Positions 43,295 through 51,639 of a stretch of 64,000 nucleotides of DNA are shown here, one piece after another (position 1 is the stretch's first letter; every line of letters starts with the position of its first letter). The position numbers and the translations under genes are program-made. This DNA is from UA16 sp002292325 (GTDB taxonomy: Bacteria; Bacteroidota; Bacteroidia; Flavobacteriales_D; Sanyastnellaceae). The DNA is taken from positions 1 through 64,000 of the forward strand of contig CALSRC010000001.1 in NCBI GenBank assembly GCA_943788645.1, read 5' to 3'. The notes beneath the pieces were generated by a model, which was not told where the DNA came from, made no database searches, and worked only from the letters and a program-made list of their open reading frames with translations.

Positions 43295-44236
43295 TTATTG
43301 CTTCACAATTCGTGTTACGGTTCCAATCGAGGATTCATGCAATGCAAGCCGAACGAAATAAACCCCAGGTTTTAAGTTAGACACATCGATTACTTCACCC
43401 GAAAAACCCGGAACATTCATGACTTGTCGGCCTCGGGCATCCATGATTTGGAGTAAGGCGCGCGCGCCAGGAGAGTGCTGAGATGCGGAAACAACCAATC
43501 TATCTTGCACGGGATTGGGGGCCAAAGTCCAGTCGGTCGATTTCAAGTGCGCCACACCCAGCGATAAAACATCGATGTCACCGACGTGCAAGACATATGC
43601 ATCGCCGTTTTGATGCGAGGCACCGTATACCTGGTACACGTCACCCGGTGTCGGCCCATCCTCGTCCTCATTGCCGCCGGGATCATCTGTGTCAATCCCC
43701 CAGCAGATGACCTCGCCGTCTTCAAGCGCTACTGTCCAATAGCCCTCTGAGTCAGGTGCAGAAATGACCGTTGCGTTATCCACGCGCACCCGCGTGCCCT
43801 CGTATTGCTCGTCTTGGAGTTCTTCTGCAGTGACCCAGACACCCATGGGGGTCGCATTCCAAAAATCCACGAAATCCACAAGGACAGCATCGATGATTTG
43901 CGTGTTGCCATCGACTTCAGTGACGGTGCCGCTGATTTCAAGAACGTCGCCCACTTCGGGTTGACGCTCCTCATTCCAGTAAGGTGCATTGGCGGGAATC
44001 ACGACTCCCGGCCCCTCCACGAACACGCCGTTCCAGGCACCAAATGCATCTTGCATATACCACGATTCCCCAAAATATTCGGTTACTTTCCCGCTAATGG
44101 TAACCGTTTGACCATTGTACGGTGAAAGATCGGATTCTCCTTGTATTTCGATCAAAGGAACGATTTGAGCAGTGACCGAAAATGTCCAAACACAGGCAAT
44201 GATCAAAGGAATGAGTGATTTATATTGATTTTTCAT
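43295..44236 (-). CDS. secreted OB-fold protein with T9SS tail
   Basis: A signal peptide (about 1-24, FSVTAQ) precedes two OB-fold-like units (NGQTVTISGKVTEYFGESWY, QDAFGAWNGVFVEGPG and VGDVLEISGTVTEVDGNTQI). These are like the nucleic-acid-binding-type OB modules found in secreted nucleases of Bacteroidota, but no nuclease domain is present. The last about 75 residues are a T9SS type A tail (LAPNPVQDRLVVSA, LKPGVYFVRL, final RIVKQ). It is therefore exported by T9SS, and the ligand is unknown. It is divergent from the PKD-like gene, 25 bp apart. Confidence 0.78.
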   Translation of the reverse strand: MKNQYKSLIPLIIACVWTFSVTAQIVPLIEIQGESDLSPYNGQTVTISGKVTEYFGESWYMQDAFGAWNGVFVEGPGVVIPANAPYWNEERQPEVGDVLEISGTVTEVDGNTQIIDAVLVDFVDFWNATPMGVWVTAEELQDEQYEGTRVRVDNATVISAPDSEGYWTVALEDGEVICWGIDTDDPGGNEDEDGPTPGDVYQVYGASHQNGDAYVLHVGDIDVLSLGVAHLKSTDWTLAPNPVQDRLVVSASQHSPGARALLQIMDARGRQVMNVPGFSGEVIDVSNLKPGVYFVRLALHESSIGTVTRIVKQ

Positions 44237-44261
44237 AGCAGGAAGGTAATAAATTGCTCAC

Positions 44262-46247
44262 ATGAATCGATTTTGGTTTCTCCTCTTCCTGTTCACTTGG
44301 TGTGTCAGCGAGAACATCCATGCGCAATGCACCGAGTGCACGCCCGATCCCACTTGCACCTCTGATGATGGCTTCCCTACGATTTGTCCGGAATCGCTGC
44401 CGGTCGCCTTCACCGGAGAAAACTATGAAGAGACCATCACATTCTTCATGCCGACCGAAGTGGTCGATCCCGGATCTGGACTCACCGCAACGTTGAACAG
44501 CGTGACTGTCACATCGATTACAGGCACTCCACTGGGATTGAGCGTTGAATTGGATGATGAAGATGCCGTTTACTACCCATCCAGTGGACAGACCAATGGA
44601 TGTGCCAATGTTTGCGGCGTGCCTGTATTGGCTGGAACCTTCGATATGGTCATCAGCATATCAGCCCTGGCATCAGCCTTGGGAATTGAGCAGGTGGTCA
44701 CCGAATCTTTCAGCTATGTCCTCGTCGTGGAAGCTGGCGAGGCAGGGACCTCAACCTTCACCTACACCCCACCGAGTGGTTGCGATTCCTTACTGGCCTC
44801 TTTCGATGCGTTATTGGAGGGAACTCCCAGCCAAATAACCAATTATTCCTGGGACTTTGGAAACGGTATGACCTCATCGGATGCGGAAGTCCTCGATGTG
44901 CCTTTTGACTCTGCGGGTGTCTTCAACGTGTCGCTCCAAACGACTATTTCCGATCAACTACTCACCCACGTCACGCTCAGCTCTACGGCTGGCGGAGGAT
45001 GGGACGACGGATGGTCCCCGTCACCGGATCCGTATTTCGTAATCAGCGATTCAAACGGGGGAAACGTTTATGTCTCAAGCATCGTCAATGAAACGTATTC
45101 CAATACCTGGAACAACGTCAACGTGATCCTGTCCAACCCACCCTACACGATTACCTTCTACGATGATGATTTATTCCCTGAAGATGATTACCTCGGGGCC
45201 ATGAGCTTCTCGCCCAATGGCGCGGAAGTTATCGCTCTCAACGCGGATCCAAGTTATGGCGAGTTGACCATTGGCCTCCAAACTGCAGTCAATGCGTTGG
45301 ACACCTCGGAGGTCACCGTGAATGCGAGTCCATTCGTTGAAATCTCCTGGACGGATTTGGGTGACACACTGATCTGCACCAGCCCTGATTTAATAGCATA
45401 CGACTGGTATCAGAATGGAACGCTCATGGCGTCTGGACCGGATTCAACCTTTGTTCCCTTGGTGCATGGATGGTATCATGTCGTTGGTTCCTCAGCGTTG
45501 GGCTGCAGCGGAACCAGTGATAGCTTGCTGTTTTGTTCACCTGACGCTGCATTCGCATTGGCTTTGAGTCTCGGAGAAACTCCTGATACGATCATCGCCG
45601 AAGCCGATTTAGATGCATTTATTTGGACCGCAAATGGCGTTGCATCGGATACCCTTGTTGGCGACACCGGTTATATGTGGTTTCCTGAATTCAGTGGCTG
45701 GTATTCCGCCGAAGGTTGGGATGCTTTTGGGTGCCCTTGGACCAGCGACACGGTATTGGTATGCTGGCCCATAAACGAGCCGCAGATCAATGAACTGAGC
45801 GGAGGTTCTTTGGCTGTTACGACCGAATTTTCCTTTTACCAATGGTGGCTAAATGGTGAACCCATACCGGGGGCCACGGATTCGGTATTGATCAATACTG
45901 GACCAGGGATTTACGCTGTGTCCGTCACGGACTTCCCCGATTGTGCAGGGACAATCAGCGAAGATTGGCTGGTGGTCAGCATCGAAGAATGGACGGAGGA
46001 CGCGCTCCCAACCTGGGGTATTTACCCCAACCCCGCAGAAACCACCGTCACTTTTGAATTGCCCTTCAGCCCAACAAGCTGGATTCTACACGCGTATGAT
46101 TTCAGCGGGAGACTGATTCAACAGACTGCAGCAACCAACGGCAGCCATTGGTCATTGAACGGCTGGCCCGATGGGACGTATTTGATCCAAGCCATTGAAG
46201 AAAAGACGGGGCGCGCTTTGCCCGCTATTCGCCTCGTAAAACGCTGA
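44262..46247 (+). CDS. secreted PKD/C2-like protein with T9SS tail
   Basis: 661 residues. A signal peptide (about 1-21) precedes a putative Ig domain, a PKD-like domain (NYSWDFGNGMTSSDAEV) and a C2-like region with DPYFVISD, TYSNTWNNVNVIL and ITFYDDDLFPEDDYLG, a pattern like calcium-binding C2 loops. Several short Ig-like repeats follow with Trp and Tyr motifs (YDWYQNGTLM, FYQWWLNGEPI). The C-terminus is a clear T9SS type A tail (WGIYPNPAETTVTFEL, LNGWPDGTYLIQAI, ending RLVKR). Probably a surface-attached adhesive or binding protein. Confidence 0.78.
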   Translation: MNRFWFLLFLFTWCVSENIHAQCTECTPDPTCTSDDGFPTICPESLPVAFTGENYEETITFFMPTEVVDPGSGLTATLNSVTVTSITGTPLGLSVELDDEDAVYYPSSGQTNGCANVCGVPVLAGTFDMVISISALASALGIEQVVTESFSYVLVVEAGEAGTSTFTYTPPSGCDSLLASFDALLEGTPSQITNYSWDFGNGMTSSDAEVLDVPFDSAGVFNVSLQTTISDQLLTHVTLSSTAGGGWDDGWSPSPDPYFVISDSNGGNVYVSSIVNETYSNTWNNVNVILSNPPYTITFYDDDLFPEDDYLGAMSFSPNGAEVIALNADPSYGELTIGLQTAVNALDTSEVTVNASPFVEISWTDLGDTLICTSPDLIAYDWYQNGTLMASGPDSTFVPLVHGWYHVVGSSALGCSGTSDSLLFCSPDAAFALALSLGETPDTIIAEADLDAFIWTANGVASDTLVGDTGYMWFPEFSGWYSAEGWDAFGCPWTSDTVLVCWPINEPQINELSGGSLAVTTEFSFYQWWLNGEPIPGATDSVLINTGPGIYAVSVTDFPDCAGTISEDWLVVSIEEWTEDALPTWGIYPNPAETTVTFELPFSPTSWILHAYDFSGRLIQQTAATNGSHWSLNGWPDGTYLIQAIEEKTGRALPAIRLVKR

Positions 46248-46274
46248 AAATACCGGCTTCGCCCAAACGTCAGG

Positions 46275-46658
46275 TTATTTTTTGTCTATGCTCCATTTGC
46301 CGGGACCCATCATCACCAAGGCGAGTGCAGGGAAAAAGAACAACAATGCATGTTCCTTGTCAGAAAGCGGATCATCCCAATGCACCATAAACGCCGCTAC
46401 ACCCATCGTGATGGCCATCAATGCTGCGCCCCAGCGAGACTTCCAGCCAATGAGAACCAGCACTGGTGCGACGAGTTCGCCGATTACCGTCAACATGAGG
46501 GAAGGTGTATCGCCAATGCCCAGCCAATTGTAAAATTCCACTCCTTCACCGGTAAGGCCATTCACGAGGCGGTTCATCTTGGACCAACCGTGCGGTATCA
46601 TCAGGCCTGCAGTCCCCAATCTGAGGGCAAGTAAGCCCCAATCGTTCAACGCTTTCAT
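46275..46658 (-). CDS. DoxX family membrane protein
   Basis: 127 residues with four predicted transmembrane helices and the DoxX pattern (LALRLGTAGLMIPHGWSKM, VIGELVAPVLVLIG). Relatives are tied to quinone or thiosulfate oxidation and redox stress, but many are uncharacterised, so no substrate is given. It stands alone, on the strand opposite both neighbours. Confidence 0.85.
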   Translation of the reverse strand: MKALNDWGLLALRLGTAGLMIPHGWSKMNRLVNGLTGEGVEFYNWLGIGDTPSLMLTVIGELVAPVLVLIGWKSRWGAALMAITMGVAAFMVHWDDPLSDKEHALLFFFPALALVMMGPGKWSIDKK

Positions 46659-46726
46659 GCATCCAAATTAGTTCTTGCAACCCCTTTGAACTATGGTCAC
46701 AGATGCAGGTTTCCCTCATCGATGTG

Positions 46727-46757
46727 TTGATTCTTGGGCAGTTTATCCGTATCTTAA
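46727..46757 (+). promoter_or_regulatory. candidate promoter of the gene at 46761
   Basis: TTG (46727-46729), 20 bases, then TATCTTAA (46750-46757), two mismatches from TAnnTTTG. The ATG begins three bases later, so use of this promoter would give a leaderless message. Confidence 0.4.
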
Positions 46758-46760
46758 AGT

Positions 46761-47477
46761 ATGGCACAGGATCAACTCCCGAATGATTGGCTCACCAGTG
46801 GTGTGCTCGATGCTGAGTACAAGCAGTACATCCTACTTGCATGGCTCAAAAAATGGGAACGTGAGTTTCGTGATGTCAAAATTTATCCCGGTCTGGGACG
46901 GTTGACCGAGGCCTATCATGATTTAGTTACCTTCCAGAAAGAACAAAAGCAATGGCTCAAAGCCTTACAAGGGCCGTTACAGGGGTTGGATTTTGCCAGC
47001 CGGCGTTTGATCTATAAACACTTCAATGCCCACCCCGAATTGCAGAAGTACCTTGACGAAGTCTTGGCCTTTTCACTTCCCCAAATTGAGAAGTCCATCG
47101 CCACAGGGAAATCCATTTACGAAGTCGTAGAGGACCACTTGGAGTTGGAGCCCATTGGCGTGCAACCTCTGTACCGGGATGAAGGCTATTTATTTGTTTA
47201 CGATGAGGACAAACGCGAGGTCAACAACTACCGCTACGCGAAGTCCCCCATCATTTTCAATGGCGAGCGCCATGTACAGCTCTCCCTCAAGCCCATTGAA
47301 CAGCTCCAAAAATCATGGACTGAAACCTTTGAGCAAATGAAAGTCAGGCTGGCTCGTCAATTTCCGGATTGGCCCAACCCCGCCGTGTTTTTGGCGCGGG
47401 TGAGCTACAGCTTTCCCCTCCAGCAAACGACACTGCCTGTCGCAAAACGACGACTCGTCAGGCTATTGCTCGATTGA
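46761..47477 (+). CDS. conserved hypothetical cytosolic protein
   Basis: 238 residues with no signal peptide or membrane helix; helical and charged at the N-terminus (LAWLKKWEREFRDVKIYPGL), with a mixed C-terminal half ending in a basic stretch (VAKRRLVRLLLD). I do not recognise a domain. A segment with QPLYRDEGYLFVYDEDKREV and NNYRYAKSPIIF may be a beta sheet. Its neighbours, DoxX and an NTF2-like lipoprotein, are on the other strand and say nothing about its role. Confidence 0.65.
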   Translation: MAQDQLPNDWLTSGVLDAEYKQYILLAWLKKWEREFRDVKIYPGLGRLTEAYHDLVTFQKEQKQWLKALQGPLQGLDFASRRLIYKHFNAHPELQKYLDEVLAFSLPQIEKSIATGKSIYEVVEDHLELEPIGVQPLYRDEGYLFVYDEDKREVNNYRYAKSPIIFNGERHVQLSLKPIEQLQKSWTETFEQMKVRLARQFPDWPNPAVFLARVSYSFPLQQTTLPVAKRRLVRLLLD

Positions 47478-47503
47478 CACGGTTTCGAAATTGCAAGACC
47501 ATT

Positions 47504-48010
47504 CTACTCGTCCGAGCTATCCAGGTATGCGTATCCGGCCATCAGGTTTCCATACACTTGAGTGTAGGCAATTTCACCAGCAGGATTGAAATCGAACGAT
47601 TCATATATCTTGACGCGCACAGATTTGGCAGCGGTTGAATCTGTGGCTGGTTTGCTGATGTTCCATTCGAAATATCCCCGAACTGAGCCATCCGTTTGCT
47701 TTGTCTGTGCATTCACCCCCGGCAAAAAGTTCGTTGGAGGGAGTAACTCGTAATCGTATGTTGCCCAGGCCTTTTTGTACTTTTCGGTTACTTGGGCAAG
47801 GGTGATCGTGTCCGGGGCATTCAGGCCTGTTCCGCGCCAAATGGCGTCGTCTGCAAAATGCGTAAAGAACGCGTCACTTTCGGATTCAAACTCAGCAAAA
47901 ACCTGAGCGATGGTAGCGGCATTGGTATCAAACGTCTGGGAGACTTGGGTGTCTGGTGCCTGGCAGGCAGTGAGTCCCAAAATGACCAAGGGGATCAAGG
48001 TTTTTTTCAT
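47504..48010 (-). CDS. NTF2/SnoaL-like lipoprotein
   Basis: 168 residues with a lipoprotein signal (lipobox LGLTAC, Cys about 16). The body has the cone-shaped NTF2-like pattern: an N-terminal helix pair (ATIAQVFAEFESESDAFFTH) with FADDAIWRGTG, then strands through GYFEWNISK and VRVKIYESFDF. No catalytic residues can be named. A CRP-type palindrome lies 24 bases upstream of its start, so it may be regulated together with the divergent membrane gene. Confidence 0.72.
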   Translation of the reverse strand: MKKTLIPLVILGLTACQAPDTQVSQTFDTNAATIAQVFAEFESESDAFFTHFADDAIWRGTGLNAPDTITLAQVTEKYKKAWATYDYELLPPTNFLPGVNAQTKQTDGSVRGYFEWNISKPATDSTAAKSVRVKIYESFDFNPAGEIAYTQVYGNLMAGYAYLDSSDE

Positions 48011-48033
48011 GAATCAAAATTAAACGAATCAAC

Positions 48034-48049
48034 TGTGATCATTATCACA
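48034..48049. promoter_or_regulatory. perfect CRP/FNR-type palindrome
   Basis: TGTGATCATTATCACA is a perfect TGTGA-N6-TCACA site, the consensus form for CRP-family dimers. It sits in the 159-bp divergent gap between the NTF2-like lipoprotein (minus) and the four-helix membrane protein (plus). No CRP-family regulator is in the window. Without a genome scan a chance match cannot be ruled out, but length and symmetry make it a good candidate. Confidence 0.55.
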
Positions 48050-48117
48050 TTTTATTCACACCGTCCTCTTGATTATCCAATACAATTCCCTTCGTGCAAG
48101 GCAGCTTCATCTGTAAC

Positions 48118-48144
48118 TTTTCAGGGATCTTAAAGTCCTGAAAA
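48118..48144. other. 8-bp inverted repeat upstream of the membrane protein gene
   Basis: TTTTCAGG (48118-48125) and CCTGAAAA (48137-48144) form a perfect inverted repeat around 11 bases, 25 bases before the ATG at 48170. There is no strong T-run after it. It could be a second operator or a 5'-leader hairpin. Confidence 0.4.
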
Positions 48145-48169
48145 TCCTCGAAACAAATCGAAATCTAAA

Positions 48170-48562
48170 ATGAAAACAAAACTCATCTTAACCATTCTTG
48201 GAGCCTACAATGCGCTCATGGCTCTCCTGATGTTCGTCCTTCCTGAACAGATGGGAATGCAGTTGATCGGCGAAACAAAGGCCCTTGAAAACACCGAATT
48301 ATTGGAAATGGCGACCATGTTTCATTATGGTTTGGCCCCAGCATTGCTCATGATTGGTCTCTTGCTGATTTTTGCGCGCGGCTGTGCGTTGGAAATGGCC
48401 AAACGGATGCTTCTGGCCTACATCATTGCTACGGCAAGCTTGCTCTTCGTCATGTTTGGAGTGTTTTCGTTTCATCCTGTCATCCAGTTCAGCCCTGATT
48501 TGGCATTACCCGATATCTTAGCCCTTGGACTGGCCACCTTCGGTTACCTGAAAGGAAAGTAG
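48170..48562 (+). CDS. small four-helix membrane protein
   Basis: 130 residues with four hydrophobic helices (about 5-25, 48-68, 75-98 and 108-127) and no known motif; the pattern is like DUF4345- or DoxX-type small membrane proteins, which I cannot confirm. A CRP-type palindrome and an inverted repeat lie upstream, so it is probably regulated. Function is unknown. Confidence 0.65.
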   Translation: MKTKLILTILGAYNALMALLMFVLPEQMGMQLIGETKALENTELLEMATMFHYGLAPALLMIGLLLIFARGCALEMAKRMLLAYIIATASLLFVMFGVFSFHPVIQFSPDLALPDILALGLATFGYLKGK

Positions 48563-48588
48563 AAGACGCATCAGCAAAAATCTCCGCA

Positions 48589-48888
48589 TCACCTTAAAAA
48601 CGGCTGCAACGCCTGCTGCATCTGTTCTTTGGTGTGAAATCCACTGGCTTTCCAATGCATTTTTCCTGCCTTAAAAATCATCAGGGTGGGCACGCTTCGG
48701 ATGCCATATGCCTGAGCTAAAGGCTGATTGCTGTCCAAGTTGACTTTGAGCACTTTGGCTGTCTCGCCCATGCTTTCCGAAAGTTTCTGAAGTTCCGGGG
48801 CCATGGCCTGGCAGGGTCCACACCAATCCGCATAGACGTCAACCAGTACCGGTGTCTTACCGTTTATAATTTCTTTGAATGATGCCAT
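48589..48888 (-). CDS. thioredoxin
   Basis: 99 residues, cytosolic, with the redox motif WCGPC (about residues 22-26) and the cis-Pro loop RSVPTLMIF. A general disulfide reductase. At 99 residues it is at the short end of the family but complete. An 8-bp inverted repeat ends one base before its start codon. Confidence 0.93.
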   Translation of the reverse strand: MASFKEIINGKTPVLVDVYADWCGPCQAMAPELQKLSESMGETAKVLKVNLDSNQPLAQAYGIRSVPTLMIFKAGKMHWKASGFHTKEQMQQALQPFLR

Positions 48889-48889
48889 G

Positions 48890-48911
48890 ACTTTGCGATT
48901 TCACGCAAAGT
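48890..48911 (-). other. 8-bp inverted repeat abutting the thioredoxin start
   Basis: ACTTTGCG (48890-48897) and CGCAAAGT (48904-48911) form a perfect inverted repeat with a six-base loop, ending one base before the thioredoxin ATG. Part of it (GAACTTTG on the minus strand) also resembles a -7 element with a TTG 17 bases upstream, so operator and promoter may overlap. Confidence 0.45.
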
Positions 48912-48974
48912 TCGGATGTGCAGAGCTCACCAATGCATTCGTACTTCACAACGAATGGTAAGGTCAGGCTTACG

Positions 48975-49832
48975 TCAGCGCCGCTTCAAAATCTCGGTCA
49001 CATTGGTTTCAATGGTCTCGCACAGCAGGTCCAGGGGCAGATCATTTTCGTCTAATCCAAACGGATCTTCGATTTCTTCAGCGATCAGTTCTACGCTCAC
49101 GAGGATGTAAAAAACAAGCATGACCACCGGCACACTCCACCATGCAAAAGTGGCTACGAATCCGATGGGCAGCGTCACCACATAAATGAAAATGAACTTC
49201 TTCAAGAACATGCTGTAGCTGTATGGTACGGGAGTCTTGAGGATGCGTTCGCACGCGCCCAAAATATCGATCATCCGCTCAAGATTTTGAGCAATCAGCC
49301 AATGTTCTTGAGCGGTAAATTCTCCCTCTGATAGGAGCTCCGCCGCACGACGCTCCATGGATTGGGCCCAAGCATTTGGAACGTGCACCGCTCCTGCAAA
49401 TTCCACCGCATCTGGCGGAATTGATTCATTGGATTGGCCGGGGCGGAGGTGGTTCCGGAGCGACTTGACAAATCCTGGAATCGCTTCGTTAAAGTGTCCG
49501 TGAGCGGATTCGTTCGCTGTAAATTCCCTCACCCGCAAGGCCAGTGTGCGCGACACATTGACCAATGAACCCCATTGTTTTCGTCCCTCCCACCAGCGGT
49601 CGTATGCTGTATTGGTGCGAAACACCAAAAACAACGAGAGCACAAATCCCAACATCGAGTGCACGGCATTGCTCACTTCCATCGGTTTCTCGAGCAATTC
49701 GAGCTCGACATAACAAACGACCGCTGTAAAAACACCCATGCCCAGCATCGCCGGCAACAATTTGCGGATCACTTGGCGGTTGTACGCGTGAAAAATGAGG
49801 CTAAACCAACTTTTGGGGTTGTACTGAATCAT
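48975..49832 (-). CDS. bestrophin-family anion channel (UPF0187)
   Basis: 285 residues with four transmembrane segments and family motifs (SLFLVFRTNTAYDRWWEGRK, then VELIAEEIEDPFG near the end). Bacterial bestrophins form pentameric ion channels. CACCTTTG, one base from the -7 consensus, lies about six bases before the start. Confidence 0.9.
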   Translation of the reverse strand: MIQYNPKSWFSLIFHAYNRQVIRKLLPAMLGMGVFTAVVCYVELELLEKPMEVSNAVHSMLGFVLSLFLVFRTNTAYDRWWEGRKQWGSLVNVSRTLALRVREFTANESAHGHFNEAIPGFVKSLRNHLRPGQSNESIPPDAVEFAGAVHVPNAWAQSMERRAAELLSEGEFTAQEHWLIAQNLERMIDILGACERILKTPVPYSYSMFLKKFIFIYVVTLPIGFVATFAWWSVPVVMLVFYILVSVELIAEEIEDPFGLDENDLPLDLLCETIETNVTEILKRR

Positions 49833-49912
49833 GCATTCAAAGGTGCGAAAAAATCAAGAAATTCATCCGATGCCCAGGGTAACCTTTCCTCTAGACTCCC
49901 GTAAAAAAGAAC

Positions 49913-50305
49913 ATGGAAATCATAACGCTTGTCATTGGTCTCATCGCAATGGTCGTACCCTTTGTCCATTTTGGCGACAAAAAAATTCGAAGCAAAAACA
50001 ACGCTTTAGCCCTCGTGGTGGAATTCAGAAAGCAATGGGACGAAGCCCGGATCCGCAATAACCAGTTCGAGACCGAAGAACTTTTTCAGAGGGGACTCGA
50101 GACGCTCAAGGAGTTCAACCGACCCCTTCGACGTTCCACCGTTTGGCTCAACCGAAACGCTTCCAGGGAATTGAATGCGTTGGGCAAAGAGTGCGAGAGA
50201 ACCCTGAGGTTGATGACGAGAAAACGTGTGAGCGCAGAACAATGGCCAGAATTATCAGGTGCCATTGGACGTCAACTGGCGGTCACAATAGCTGCGTTGG
50301 GCTAA
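49913..50305 (+). CDS. small membrane-anchored hypothetical protein
   Basis: 130 residues with one N-terminal hydrophobic helix (about 2-20, EIITLVIGLIAMVVPFVHF) and a helical, basic cytosolic part. No known domain. It converges on the ligase operon, whose last gene overlaps its stop by four bases. Function is unknown. Confidence 0.6.
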   Translation: MEIITLVIGLIAMVVPFVHFGDKKIRSKNNALALVVEFRKQWDEARIRNNQFETEELFQRGLETLKEFNRPLRRSTVWLNRNASRELNALGKECERTLRLMTRKRVSAEQWPELSGAIGRQLAVTIAALG

Positions 50306-51639
50306 TCTTGGGCTGGCTTCCACCCTCTCTTTACATTGTCCTTCAATTCAGACTCGAATATTTCCATTGCCTCCTTTTCTGAAGAAGCGATCGAAAGAGA
50401 CTTCTTCATGGACTCCTTCCGAGTCGGACTAAAGTCGGTCAATGAGAAAACAAAAGCCGGCCATTCACCAGAATCCTCTTTGTTGGTCTTCCATGCCAAA
50501 AATTTGCGGACCGCCTTGACCCCTTTTGTTTCCTTGACGTAAACTTCTCGCCTCAACAACTTGCTCGCCTTTATTTTAGTAGCCACAGAAGGTTTGGCCT
50601 TCGAATCCAGCCAGCGGTTGACTTGATCCATCCCTGCATCCTCCACGCAGGGCTTTTTATCGGCGCGCAATGCTTCAATCACAGGAGCCACCAGGCTCAC
50701 TGAAAGTCCCTTCCCCAAATACCCAAAGCGTTTGCCGTCCCATTCCAATTGCGCCTTCCGAATGACTCCTTTGGACGTCTCTGCTAAAATGTCCAGGCAT
50801 TTCACCTGCACGACATGTTCTGGAGGGATCATGGTAAACACAACGTTGTTCCCTGAAACCTCCATGTAATCGGAATCCACGGGTGATTGTTTGAGGGTCT
50901 CGAACATGGTCTTTCGCTCCTTGTTCGTGAGGCCATTTCCAACTTGACCCACAATTTGATACCCCTTTTTGTCCAAGGATAGTCCCAACAAGAGCTCCCG
51001 CAACATGCCCTGCTCTTCACCGAACCCTTCGCAATACCCCATCACGACTAAATCGACGTCCATAATGGGCTTGATCTTGTACGTTGGGCCCATTTCGTGA
51101 CGAACGACCAACCCCTCCGCTTCGCCTTCGATGACTTCAGCGTTAAAGAAAGGGCCAATGTCCGACCTGCTTGAAATTTGCTTTTGTGGAATCATATGGA
51201 CCGTTCCACTCACCCCCAACCAATCACTCAACGTCTTGAATTTCCACTCCCACGTTGGAACCTCTGGCATCTTTTCGGTGTCGATGATATCGAACGCGCC
51301 AAAACCCAGCTTCTCGGTCGACTTCGACAGCGCGGCAGGCACTTCAAAACCATACGATCGCTCATCAGATTGAACATACAATTCGCCCGCAATGGTACAC
51401 GATTTGCCTTTCAATTTCTTGGCCGCCTCGGCCAGCAATGGCAAGTCCTTCCACTGCTTACCACCAGCATTTTGCAAGTAACAGGACTTCCCATTCGATA
51501 CCAAGAATGCCAAATGCCCATCCTTTTTGACAGACAAATACATGGTGTCACTTTGGAGCATCTTTAATCCTACCGAGCTGATTTCCAGAGGAATATAGCG
51601 TGATGCAACCTTGTTTTTGTAGTGAGTCATTGCTTCCAT
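50302..51639 (-). CDS. divergent ATP-dependent DNA ligase-like protein
   Basis: Nucleotidyltransferase motifs are all seen in order: motif I VKKDGH with the likely nucleophile Lys38, motif III AGELYV (Glu86), motif IIIa FGAFDIID, motif IV EGLVVR and motif V YKIKP. The OB-fold part fits DNA ligases (DLVVMGYCEGFG, IVGQVGNGLTNKER, PPEHVVQVKCLDI). There is no N-terminal DNA-binding domain, so it is a minimal-core type, but about 110 extra residues follow the OB fold (through EWPAFVFSLTDF) that I cannot assign. The usual Arg after KxDG is His here, and the SRNG-like element is altered. It is last in a three-gene operon; its start overlaps the previous stop (TGATG). Confidence 0.75.
   Translation of the reverse strand: MEAMTHYKNKVASRYIPLEISSVGLKMLQSDTMYLSVKKDGHLAFLVSNGKSCYLQNAGGKQWKDLPLLAEAAKKLKGKSCTIAGELYVQSDERSYGFEVPAALSKSTEKLGFGAFDIIDTEKMPEVPTWEWKFKTLSDWLGVSGTVHMIPQKQISSRSDIGPFFNAEVIEGEAEGLVVRHEMGPTYKIKPIMDVDLVVMGYCEGFGEEQGMLRELLLGLSLDKKGYQIVGQVGNGLTNKERKTMFETLKQSPVDSDYMEVSGNNVVFTMIPPEHVVQVKCLDILAETSKGVIRKAQLEWDGKRFGYLGKGLSVSLVAPVIEALRADKKPCVEDAGMDQVNRWLDSKAKPSVATKIKASKLLRREVYVKETKGVKAVRKFLAWKTNKEDSGEWPAFVFSLTDFSPTRKESMKKSLSIASSEKEAMEIFESELKDNVKRGWKPAQD

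Noticed and set aside
50302..51639. Assigning the KKDG protein as an RNA ligase or mRNA-capping enzyme
   Set aside because: The segment after motif V matches the DNA-ligase OB fold (VVMGYCEGFG, VGQVGNGLT), which RNA ligases and capping enzymes lack in this form.
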